Assembly: GCA_963787285.1 (NCBI GenBank)
Contig: CAWBCM010000006.1
Location: forward strand, 62,001-126,000
From: JAHEJN01 sp963787285
GTDB taxonomy: Bacteria; Actinomycetota; Acidimicrobiia; Acidimicrobiales; JAHEJN01
DNA: 64,000 bases
Direction of reading: 5' to 3'
Each line of letters opens with the position of its first letter. Within the stretch, counting starts at the first letter, position 1. A program made the position numbers and the translations under genes. Shown here in pieces: positions 28,683-36,722 of this stretch. The notes below the pieces were generated by a model. The model did no database searches. It worked only from the letters and a program-made list of their open reading frames with translations, and had not been told where the DNA came from.

Positions 28683-29513
28683 TCAGTCGGGAATCGTGAC
28701 GTTGCTCAAGTCGTCCTCGTTCTCGGGGTAGCGCAGGTCGAGGGCCTCGAGGGTGTCGATCAGGAGCTGGCTGATCACGAGGTTGCGGTACCACTTGCGA
28801 TCGGCGGGGATCACGTACCAGGGTGCGTCGTCGGTGCTGGTCTCCTCGAGCATGGCCCTGAACGCGTCCTGGTAGTCGTCCCAGTGCTTGCGTTCCTCGA
28901 GATCGCCCAGGGCGAACTTCCAGTGCTTGTCGGGGTCGTCGAGGCGTTCCTGGAGCCGCTCCCGCTGCTCGTCCTTGGAGATGTGGAGGAAGAGCTTGAC
29001 GATCGTCGTGCCCTCGTCGGCGAGGAGCTGCTCGAAGTGACGGATGTGGTCGTAGCGCTTCTTCCACCGTTCCTCGGGCACCAGTTCGTGCACCCGCACG
29101 ACCAGTACGTCCTCGTAGTGGCTGCGGTTGAACACGACGATCTCACCCGTCGCCGGCGTGTGTTGGTGCACCCGCCACAGATAGTCGTGGGCCAGCTCGA
29201 TCTCGGTCGGACGCTTGAAGGACGCCACCTTCACGCCCTGGGGGTTGACCCCCTCGAACACGTGGCGGATGGTGCCGTCCTTGCCGCCGGTGTCGGTGGC
29301 CTGGAGGACCACGAGCACCTTGTGGCGTCCGTCGGCGTAGAGCAGCTCCTGGAGCTCCTCCACGCGGGTGTTCAAGTCGGCGGCCAACCCCGCGACCTCG
29401 GGATCGGACTTCCGCATTCCCCCGTTGTCGTCGGTGGCGAATCGGCGCAGATCGACCTCGGAACCGGGACGAACTCGATACTGGTGGGGATCGATGGGAG
29501 GGAGTGTGGACAT
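28683..29513 (-). CDS. ppk2: Polyphosphate kinase 2 family protein
   Basis: 276 residues. PPK2 enzymes use polyphosphate to phosphorylate nucleotides (or the reverse). Walker A VLQATDTGGKDGTIRHVFEG at about 65-85, Walker B-like FNRSHYEDVLVVRVHELV, and lid segment ISKDEQRERLQERLDDPDKH with WKFALGDLEERKHWDDYQDA match the family closely (polyphosphate:AMP/ADP phosphotransferase type). The start is ATG 29513 (MSTLPPIDPHQYRV); farther upstream extension overlaps the divergent promoter. It converges on the ATP synthase operon, placing a polyphosphate-based nucleotide energy enzyme beside the main ATP producer. Confidence 0.93.
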   Translation of the reverse strand: MSTLPPIDPHQYRVRPGSEVDLRRFATDDNGGMRKSDPEVAGLAADLNTRVEELQELLYADGRHKVLVVLQATDTGGKDGTIRHVFEGVNPQGVKVASFKRPTEIELAHDYLWRVHQHTPATGEIVVFNRSHYEDVLVVRVHELVPEERWKKRYDHIRHFEQLLADEGTTIVKLFLHISKDEQRERLQERLDDPDKHWKFALGDLEERKHWDDYQDAFRAMLEETSTDDAPWYVIPADRKWYRNLVISQLLIDTLEALDLRYPENEDDLSNVTIPD

Positions 29514-29575
29514 GACCAAGCTTGGCATGTCCGCTGCGTTGCTCGCTGGTGGTGCGGTTCCCGTAGGATCAGCGG

Positions 29576-30640
29576 GTGCTCGACGAGGAGGTGTGCCCAT
29601 ACTGCGACTCGCTCGTCGGCCACCGGGACTCGTACTGCCCGTCGTGTGGCGAACAGCTCGGAGCGCCGGGCCAGTTCGAGGACAGCCTCGAATTCGACGA
29701 CGGCTACCTCGACGATCCCGATCGTGAGGTCGTGGCCGACGAAGCCGACGGCGACCTGGTGTACGTGCAACGCACCCGAGCCGAGCGGCGCGAAGAGCTC
29801 AAGCTGCTGGCGGCCGTGTTGGCGGTCGCTGTCCTCGTGCTCGGGGTGCTCGGCTTGGCGATGGGCTGGTGGGGTGGAGGCGGAGGCACCGAGGACGACA
29901 CGCCCGAGCTCGTGTCCGATGCGGTGGCCGTCGAGGTCGAGACGGAGCCGGTGGGGACGCCGGCCGCCGAGCCGGAGAAGACCGAGCTGCCCCGGCTCTC
30001 GGGTCTCTCGATCGCCTTTCGCGACAGCGGGGGTGTCCATCTGCTGCACGCCGACGACCGCGAATCGGTGAGCATTGCGGCGGCCAGGCGAGCCGCTCCC
30101 CTCAACGGCGGCGCCGTGGCGATCGGCGCCGACTCGCTCTTCTACGTCGACGGTGCCACCGTCCGCCGCCACGTGGTCGCCACCGGCGAGGACGTACCGA
30201 TCGTGGAGGGCGACTGGGTCGCTCCGGTTCCCGAAGACGCCACGTCGCTGTGGATCGTCGACCGCAGTGACGACGACGAGCTCGGGACCATCAACCTCCT
30301 CCTTCTCACCGACCTCGACGGCGTGATCGTCGATCAGGTGGAGCTTCCCAAGGGAGTCCAGCTCGACGGAGCCACCAACCGTGGTGTGATCGTCGTCGAT
30401 CCCGATACCGGCGATCGAAGCGTGGTCGGCCCCGGGGGCTTCAGCGCACCGTTGCTGGCCACCACCACCGTCGCCGACGCGCAGGTGTCACCCGATGGCG
30501 AGTGGCTGGTTCGGGCCGCGCCGGGGAGGATCGTCGCCCGTCCGGTCGACACCGGTGCCGACGCCGAGTTCACCGTCGTGTCAGTTCCCGCGGACCCCGC
30601 GAATCCCGTCGAGTTCGTTCTGGCGTTCTCACCGACCTGA
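29576..30640 (+). CDS. Zinc-ribbon, single-pass membrane protein with beta-propeller-like extracellular part
   Basis: 354 residues, GTG 29576. N-terminal zinc ribbon (CPYCDSLVGHRDSYCPSCGEQ), an acidic stretch, then one membrane helix (LLAAVLAVAVLVLGVLGLAM, about 85-105), a low-complexity Glu/Thr/Pro linker, and a beta-rich outer domain with repeated Val/Asp-rich strands (SIAFRDSGGVHLL ... AVAIGADSLFYVDGATV ... AQVSPDGEWLVRAAPG) suggestive of propeller blades. The end (VEFVLAFSPT) resembles the beginning of another blade, so the product may be shortened. I do not recognise a named family. It is divergent from ppk2. Confidence 0.7.
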   Translation: MLDEEVCPYCDSLVGHRDSYCPSCGEQLGAPGQFEDSLEFDDGYLDDPDREVVADEADGDLVYVQRTRAERREELKLLAAVLAVAVLVLGVLGLAMGWWGGGGGTEDDTPELVSDAVAVEVETEPVGTPAAEPEKTELPRLSGLSIAFRDSGGVHLLHADDRESVSIAAARRAAPLNGGAVAIGADSLFYVDGATVRRHVVATGEDVPIVEGDWVAPVPEDATSLWIVDRSDDDELGTINLLLLTDLDGVIVDQVELPKGVQLDGATNRGVIVVDPDTGDRSVVGPGGFSAPLLATTTVADAQVSPDGEWLVRAAPGRIVARPVDTGADAEFTVVSVPADPANPVEFVLAFSPT

Positions 30641-30660
30641 GCGGCGCGTTCGGGCCCGGC

Positions 30661-31660
30661 TCAGAAGACGGCCGGCACCTCGGGGAAGTGGCAGGCCACC
30701 GGGTGGGCGGCACCTCGATCGACCAGCTCGGGTTCCTCGGTCGCGCACTTGTCCTGCGCCTTCCAGCAGCGGGTGCGGAACCGGCAGCCCGACGGCGGGT
30801 CGGCCGGACTCGGGACGTCGCCTTCGAGCAGGATCCGGTCGCCGGTGTTGCGCTTGCTCGGATCGGGCACCGGTACTGCCGACAGCAGAGCCCGGGTGTA
30901 CGGGTGACCGGTGTGGTCGTACACGTGGCTGGCCGTGCCGATCTCGACGATCTTGCCGAGGTACATCACCGCGACGCGATCACAGATGTGGCGGACGACC
31001 GACAGATCGTGGGCGATGAACAGATAGGCGAGCCCGAGCTCCTTCTGGAGATCGTCGAGCAAGTTCACCACCTGCGCCTGCACCGAAACGTCGAGGGCGG
31101 AGACCGGCTCGTCGGCGACGATCACCGACGGGTTGAGCGCCAGGGCCCGTGCGATGCCGATGCGCTGACGCTGGCCGCCGGAGAACTGATGCGGATAGCG
31201 ATTGCTGTGATCGGGATTGAGGCCCGACCAGCTCCAGCAGCTCCTGGATCCGCGGCCGCCGTTTCTCGACGGGCAGGACATCGGAGTGGATCTTCCACCC
31301 CTCGCCGATGATGTCGCCCACGGTCATCCGGGGGTTGAGCGAGGCGTACGGATCCTGGAAGATCACCTGGATCTTCCGGCGCAGGAACCGCAGATCGCGT
31401 CCGGTCATGCTGAAGATGTTCTTGCCCTCGAACTCGGCCACCCCGGCCGTGGCCTTCTCGAGCCGCAGAATGGTGCGAGCGGTCGTGCTCTTGCCACATC
31501 CGGACTCGCCGACGAGTCCGAGCGTCTCTCCGGGCATCAGGTCGAAACTGACACCGTCGACGGCCTTGATGGTGCCGATCTGACGTTTGAGGACGATGCC
31601 CCGGGTGATGGGGAAGTGCTTGACGAGGTCGCGTACCCGCAGGATCGGTTCGGCGCTCAC
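30661..31660 (-). CDS. dppF: Peptide/nickel-type ABC transporter ATP-binding protein, DppF/OppF (one frameshift)
   Basis: Second ATPase of the importer. It starts at GTG 31660, overlapping the dppD stop (GTGA). Walker A VGESGCGKSTTAR, then after one extra base in the run 31223-31225 (CCC on the plus strand) the frame continues GLNPDHSNRYPHQFSGGQRQ, Walker B SVIVADEPVSALDVS, H-loop IAHDLSVVRHI, and the oligopeptide-transporter C-terminal zinc-like domain (GCRFRTRCWKAQDKC). Corrected length about 332 residues. Confidence 0.92.
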
Positions 31661-32683
31661 GGGTACAGCTCCTCGGCGTAGTGACAGGCGCTCTGACGCA
31701 CCGGATCGTGGCTGACCGTGCGCAGCGGCGGGACGTCGGTGCGGCACCGGGTCCTGTACGTGGGGGCAGCGGGGATGGAACGCGCACCCCGGCGGAATGT
31801 TCAACAGGTCGGGAGGGGACCCCTGAATCGGGTCGAGGCGGCCTCGGGCCTGATCGGGCCGCGGAATGGAGTGCATCAGCCCCTCGGTGTAGGGGTGCTT
31901 CGGCGTGGCGAAGAGGTCGTGGATCGGCGCCTTCTCGACCTCGCGGCCGGCGTACATCACCACCACCCGATCGGCGACCTCGGCCACCACGCCGAGGTCG
32001 TGGGTGATGAGGATGAGGCCCATGCCCGTCTCGGCCTGGAGCTCGGCGAGGAGATCCATGATCTGGGCCTGGACGGTGACGTCGAGGGCGGTGGTGGGCT
32101 CGTCGGCGATGAGCACGTCGGGGTCGAGGGCGATGCCCATGGCGATCATGATGCGTTGACGCATCCCGCCGGAGAGCTCGTGGGGGTAGGCGTGGATGCG
32201 GTCACGGGCACCGGGGATCTTCACCCGCTCCATGAGCTCGACGGCCTTGACGTTGGCCTTCTTCTTGCTCATGCCCTGATGGCGCCGGAACATCTCGCCG
32301 ATCTGCCACCCGACGGTGAACACCGGATTGAGCGCCGTGAGCGCGTCCTGGAACACCATGGCGATCTTGGCGCCGCGGATGCGTTGGCGCTCTTCCTCGG
32401 TGAGTGCGAGGAGATCGGTGCCGCGGTAGCGGAGCTCGCCGCTGGTGATGAAGCCCGGCGGCGAGTCGATGATGCCCATGACGGCTTGGGCGCTCACGCT
32501 CTTGCCGCTGCCCGACTCGCCGAGGATGGCCACGGTCTCGCCGCCGTTGCACTGGTAGCTGAGGCCGTTCACGGCATGGACCACCCCGGCGTCGGTGCGG
32601 AACTCGACGCTGAGGTCGACGACGTCGAGCAACGGGACGTCGGCGGCCGTCGACGACTCCGACACTGCTTCGGTCACCGTCAT
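31657..32683 (-). CDS. dppD: Peptide/nickel-type ABC transporter ATP-binding protein, DppD/OppD (one frameshift)
   Basis: First ATPase of the importer. Walker A LGESGSGKSVSAQAVMG, signature YPHELSGGMRQRIMIAMGIA, Walker B VLIADEPTTALDVTVQ, and C-terminal GCAFHPRCPHVQD. An extra base in GGG 31749-31751 (plus strand) shifts the tail; corrected it reads VQDRCRTDVPPLRTVSHDPV and ends ACHYAEELYP at 31657. Uncorrected, the shift makes an apparent DppD-DppF single chain, which is not real. ATG 32683 overlaps the dppC stop (ATGA). Confidence 0.92.
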
Positions 32684-33625
32684 CGGAGCTTCGGATCGAG
32701 GGCGTCGCGCAACACGTCACCCAACAGGATGAAGGCGAAGACGGTGACGCTCAGTACGGCGCCCGGAAACAACAACAGGTGCGGGAAGGTGCGGATGCGG
32801 TCGTCGGCGCCGGCGATCATGAGCCCCCACGAGATCGACGGCAGCCGCAGTCCCACGCCGAGGAACGAGAACGTGGCCTCGGCTGCGATGACCACCCCGA
32901 CGGTGATCGTGGCGTAGACGATCACCGGCGTGATGGCATTGGGCAGGATGTGGCGGGTGATGATGCGGAAGTCGCTGGCGCCCATCGCTCGGGCGGCATC
33001 GATGAAGTCGGCCTCCTTGACGCTCAGTACCGACGAACGAACCAGCCGCAGCATGGTGGGCCAGCCGAACACGGCGAGCACCACCGACACGGTGAGCACG
33101 TTGCGGTCGAAGCGATCCTCCAGCACCGTGAGCAGGACAATGCCGCCCAGCACGGTGGGAATGGCGAACCAGATGTCGGCCAGGCGGGCGATGATGGTGT
33201 CGATGAACCCGCCGTAGTAGCCGGCGATCGAGCCGAAAACGATGGCAATTGCGGTGGCCAGTGCGGTGACGAGCAGTCCCACCGAGATCGAGACCCGGGC
33301 ACCGTAGACGGTACGGGCGAAGTAGTCGCAGCCCTGGAGGTCGGTGCCGAACCAGTGCTCGCCGCTCGGGGTCAGGAGCGAGTCGCGCAGGCTGCAGGCC
33401 CGAGGATCCTTGGTGGTGAACAGGCCGGGAAACAGGGCGGCCACCACGAGGAGGGCGATGATGCTGATGCAGACCCAGAACAGCGGCCGCCGCCGGCAGA
33501 GGATCCACGCGTCGGACCAGAGCGACGCGTTGCGCGCCTCCACCGATGCGTCGTCGAGGTTGGCCTTCCCGCCCCCGAGGGCATCGACTTTGCGGGTGTC
33601 GGGTGGGCTGGGGATATTCAGTCAT
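32680..33625 (-). CDS. dppC: Peptide/nickel-type ABC transporter permease, DppC/OppC (one frameshift near start)
   Basis: Membrane permease with an N-terminal OppC domain (SLWSDAWILCRRRPLFWVC) and six membrane helices; the coupling (EAA) loop is AARAMGASDFRIITRHILPN. The open frame begins at GTG 33543, but ATG 33625 overlaps the dppB stop and, if one base is removed from GGGG 33610-33613 (plus strand), reads MTEYPSPPDTRKVDALGGGK straight into the conserved N-terminus. I therefore place the start at 33625. Overlap with dppD is ATGA. Confidence 0.88.
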
Positions 33626-34541
33626 ACCGGATCCGTGGGTCGAGAACGGCATAGAGGAGGTCGACGAGCAGGTTGGTGATCATGTAGATGATGACGAGGA
33701 AGGTGGTCACACCGACCACGACGGTGCCCTCCTGGCGCACGATGGAGTCGAACACCAGCCCACCGAGGCCCGGGATGTTGAACACCGACTCGGTCACGAT
33801 CGCTCCGCCCATGAGCGCACCCAGGTCGACGCCGAGGTAGGTGACCACGGGGATCATGGAGTTGCGCAGGGTGTGGACACCGACCACCCGACGACGGCTC
33901 AGCCCCTTGGCCGTGGCAGTGCGCACGTAGTCGGCGCGCAGGTTCTCGGCCAGGCTGGCGCGGGTGAGGCGGGCGATGTACGCGAGCGAGACCGAACCCA
34001 GAACGATGCCCGGGAGCAGGTACGACCGCCAGCCCTGCTGGATGCCGGCCACCGGGAACCACCCGAGCTCGAGGCCCAGGTAGATCTGGGCCATGTAGCC
34101 CAAAACGAATATGGGTATGGATATGACCGTGAGGGTGGTCATGAGCACAAGGGTGTCGACGAACCCCTTCTGACGAAGACCGGCCACCACCCCCGCAACG
34201 ATGCCGAGAATGATCTCGAAGAAGAAGGCGATGATGGCCAGGCGCGCGGTGCGGGGGATGCGGTCGGCCATGATGTCGTTGACGTCTCGGCCCCGGAAGT
34301 CGGTGCCGAAGTCGAAGGTGAGCACGCCACCGATGTACTTGCCGTACTGCACCACCAACGGATCGTCGAGGTTGTACTCCGCGCGGAGGGCGTCGCGCAC
34401 GCTCTCGGACTGTGGTCGTTCGCCGGCCAGGGCGCGAATCGGGTCGCCGGGAAGGGCGAAGACCATGGCGAAGATGAGGAAGGTGGCGCCGAAGAAGACG
34501 GGAATGAACTGGAGCACTCGCCGAATCATGTATCGACCCAA
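33618..34541 (-). CDS. dppB: Peptide/nickel-type ABC transporter permease, DppB/OppB
   Basis: About 307 residues with six membrane helices. It begins around LGRYMIRRVLQFIPVFFGAT; the preferred start is TTG 34541, preceded by a Shine-Dalgarno-like gaggggga, with ATG 34529 as alternative. The EAA coupling loop is RTATAKGLSRRRVVGVHTLR, and the end is DLLYAVLDPRIRYD, both typical. It lies 75 bases downstream of the intrinsic terminator that follows the SBP gene, so read-through probably sets its level relative to the SBP. Confidence 0.93.
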   Translation of the reverse strand: MGRYMIRRVLQFIPVFFGATFLIFAMVFALPGDPIRALAGERPQSESVRDALRAEYNLDDPLVVQYGKYIGGVLTFDFGTDFRGRDVNDIMADRIPRTARLAIIAFFFEIILGIVAGVVAGLRQKGFVDTLVLMTTLTVISIPIFVLGYMAQIYLGLELGWFPVAGIQQGWRSYLLPGIVLGSVSLAYIARLTRASLAENLRADYVRTATAKGLSRRRVVGVHTLRNSMIPVVTYLGVDLGALMGGAIVTESVFNIPGLGGLVFDSIVRQEGTVVVGVTTFLVIIYMITNLLVDLLYAVLDPRIRYD

Positions 34542-34616
34542 GACCAACTCCCCCTCGTCGCAGGTGCTGAGAACATAGCCGTGCGGCACGCACCGGTGCA
34601 CATTCCCGGAAAACAA

Positions 34617-34651
34617 ATGGCGGGGAGTGGCTTCGAGCCACTCCCCGCCAT
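34617..34651 (-). terminator. Intrinsic terminator/attenuator between the SBP gene and dppB
   Basis: A perfect 16-bp stem (34617-34632 with 34636-34651, atggcggggagtggct) closes a 3-base loop. On the minus strand it is followed by TTTGTTTT. It lies 33 bases after the SBP stop codon and before dppB, the classical position for partial termination that makes SBP more abundant than the permease. Confidence 0.92.
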
Positions 34652-34683
34652 CAGATCGTCACGTCAATGACGTGGAAGAGCTG

Positions 34684-36419
34684 CTACTCCTCGGAGGGCG
34701 GGTTCATCTCGGCCCAGCCCTGGATGATGCCCAGGAAGCCGTTGTTGGCTGCCGCGTTGGCTGCCGTCGCGGTGTAGTTCCACGAGTCGACGAACGACTG
34801 GGCGGTGACCGCCTCACCGTCGTGGAATGTCCAGCCGTCGGCCACGGTGATGGTCCACGTCACGCCACCGTCTTCGGTGGAGATGTCGGCGGCCACCACA
34901 TTGCGGGGCTCGCTCGTGCGGTGGTCGTACTCGACCAGCTGGCTGAACAGGATCTCGAGAACCTCGATGCCTTCGGACTCGTTGGAGGCCGGGGGCGCGA
35001 GATGCTCGGGCTCACCGATGGCGCCGACGATGTCGCCGCCGGTCATCTCGACCCAGTTCATGTTCGAGAAGGCGTCCTGGAACACATTGTCGACGTTCTC
35101 GCTCCATGCGTACTGGTTGAGGCCGAAGTAGATCGGCAGGATGCCGACGTCTTCGCACAGGGTGGTCTCGGCTGCCTGGTAGAACGGAATCGCATCGTTC
35201 AGGTCACCCGAGGCGGCGAAGGCCGCCTTGCCGTCGGCCAGGGCCTGGTCGAAGTCCGGGTTGTTGTAGAACGAGCTGTTCGACGACACCGGAGGAGCCG
35301 AGTACGAGGCGTACAGCGGCTCGAGGAAGTTCAACGGCGACAGGTAGTCGGCGCCCCATCCGAGGCGGAACGGACCGGTCACGCCCTGGCTGTCGAGCAG
35401 GGGCAGGTACTCGCTGAACTCGAGGTTCTCGAACTGGAAGTTGTCGATCCCGAGCACTTCACGCCACTGGTTGGTGACCGCTTCCGCGATCTGGGCGTGG
35501 GTCTCGCTGGTGTTGAACCAGACGATGATCGGCTCGTCACCCAGGCGTCGACGCCGCCGTAGGCATCGAAGGCAGCCTGGGCTGCCGCTGGGTCGAAGCT
35601 CCAGTTCTGACAGGCGACGTCCTGGGCGCCGGCCAGTGAAGGCGGAACGGCGCCGGCAGCGGCGATGCGGCTGCCGTCGAACAGGGCGTCGATGATGAGC
35701 TGACGATCGACCGACATCGAGAGCGCCTGGCGCAGCTCGAGGGGGTACTGGTCCCACAGGTACGACGGGAAGCCGTAGTAGTAGAACGACGTGTCGGGCG
35801 ACTCGGCGTAGCGGTCACCGAACTCGCCGGGAGCAGTGGTGATGGCGTCGGCAGGGATGGTCTCCTGCACGTCGACCACACCGGCCTGGAGGTCGAGGTA
35901 ACCGGTGGTGCCGACGTCCTCATAGATGTTGAAGGTGACGCTCGACACGCTCGGGGCCACCGGGCCGACGTAGTCGGGGTTGGGCACCACGCGGATCTGG
36001 ACATCGTTTTCCCAAACGCCGTCGATCATGAACGGACCGTTGCCGATCGGGGCCTCTTCGAAGGCGACCGGGTCGTCGTAGAACACCGACGGCAGCGGGG
36101 CGAATCCGGTGTACGACAACCGCAACGGGAATTCGGGATCGGCTTCGTTGAGGGTGACCTGGAAGGTCATGTCGTCGATGAGCTCGAGGCCGGAGAGCTC
36201 GGTCGGGAGCTCCGGAGCGGGCTCTTCGGCTGGCTCTTCGGCTGGCTCTTCGGCGGGCTCTTCGGCGGGCTCTTCGGCGGGCTCTTCGGCCGGCTCTTCA
36301 GCCGGCTCGTCGGCTTGCACATCGTCGGTGGCCTCTGGTTCGGAATCGCTTCCGCAGGCTGCCGCAATGAGTGCGAAGGCGAACATCATCGCCAACAGTC
36401 TCAACAGTTTGGAACGCAT
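34684..36419 (-). CDS. Extracellular solute-binding protein family 5, circularly permuted (one frameshift)
   Basis: Lipoprotein that should capture peptides for the adjacent Dpp-type importer. Residues 1-22 are a lipoprotein signal (ALIAAAC), 36-67 an EEPA repeat linker. Then comes what is normally the MIDDLE of OppA/BldKB-type proteins: LSGLELIDDMTFQVTLNEAD, PIGNGPFMIDGVWENDVQIR, NPDYVGP, SMSVDRQLIIDALFDG; after an indel at CCC 35540-35542 (one base missing) NTSETHAQIAEAVTNQWREV, GPFRLGWGADYLSPLNFLEP, and the usual C-terminus to about WVEMT. The protein does not stop there: at 35040 it continues GGDIVGAIGEPEHLAPPASN, VLEILFSQLVEYD, VTWTITVADGWTFHDGE, SFVDSWNYTATAAN, which is the family's N-terminal segment, ending NPPSEE then TAG. 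Strong Shine-Dalgarno (AAGGAGGGG) and terminator frame the gene. Confidence 0.9.
36220..36315 (-). repeat. Eight 12-bp tandem repeats encoding the EEPA linker of the SBP
   Basis: Eight consecutive 12-bp units (ggctcttcggcg with third-base variation) encode EEPA-type repeats directly after the lipid-anchored cysteine. Such acidic Pro linkers space a lipoprotein from the membrane. Repeats of this kind are also prone to recombination, relevant because the C-terminal SEE and the PELPTELSGL start of the next segment would join naturally through the same repeat. Confidence 0.9.
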
Positions 36420-36722
36420 GTAATCAAACCCCTCCTTGGTGGGTGTGAACGGCTGACAACCCGTAGTGGAAAACGACGCTCCCTATGCGGCGCCCGGTGA
36501 ATGGTTACCGGCGAGTAGTCAGGCGAATCGACGCTATTCGCTTTCCACCACGAAAGCAACGACAGCGCCGTTGCGGCTGTGTTACCAGTTCGTGGCGTCG
36601 GCGTGCACTGGGTCGAACGAATCATGCCGAATCGTCTCCCGCGCCATGGCCCGAAAGACTCATTGGCCCGGTTTTCCGGCCGATTGCTGAGGAGGACCGC
36701 CAACCGGGGTCCTTCCACGTCC
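36420..36722. promoter_or_regulatory. Divergent intergenic region between the SBP operon and the glycosyltransferase fusion
   Basis: No gene was found in these 303 bases. The SBP Shine-Dalgarno lies at 36428-36436 on the minus strand. A small inverted repeat (gcgaat, 36524-36529, with attcgc, 36537-36542) and a longer-range gtggaaa / tttccac pair (about 36466 and 36541) may be operator-like. No convincing sigma-70 hexamers were identified by eye. Confidence 0.4.

Noticed and set aside
30980..32683. Single-chain DppD-DppF ATPase fusion of 567 residues
   Set aside because: The joining segment is out of frame with both families. Removing one G from 31749-31751 restores the DppD tail and a GTGA overlap with dppF.
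34617..34651. tRNA-like end (ttcgagccactccccgcca)
   Set aside because: The segment is half of a perfect 16-bp hairpin followed by a T-rich tail on the minus strand, and no D- or anticodon arm can be drawn; it is a terminator.
36220..36315. CRISPR-like array
   Set aside because: The units are 12 bp, contiguous without spacers and code for EEPA repeats in frame.
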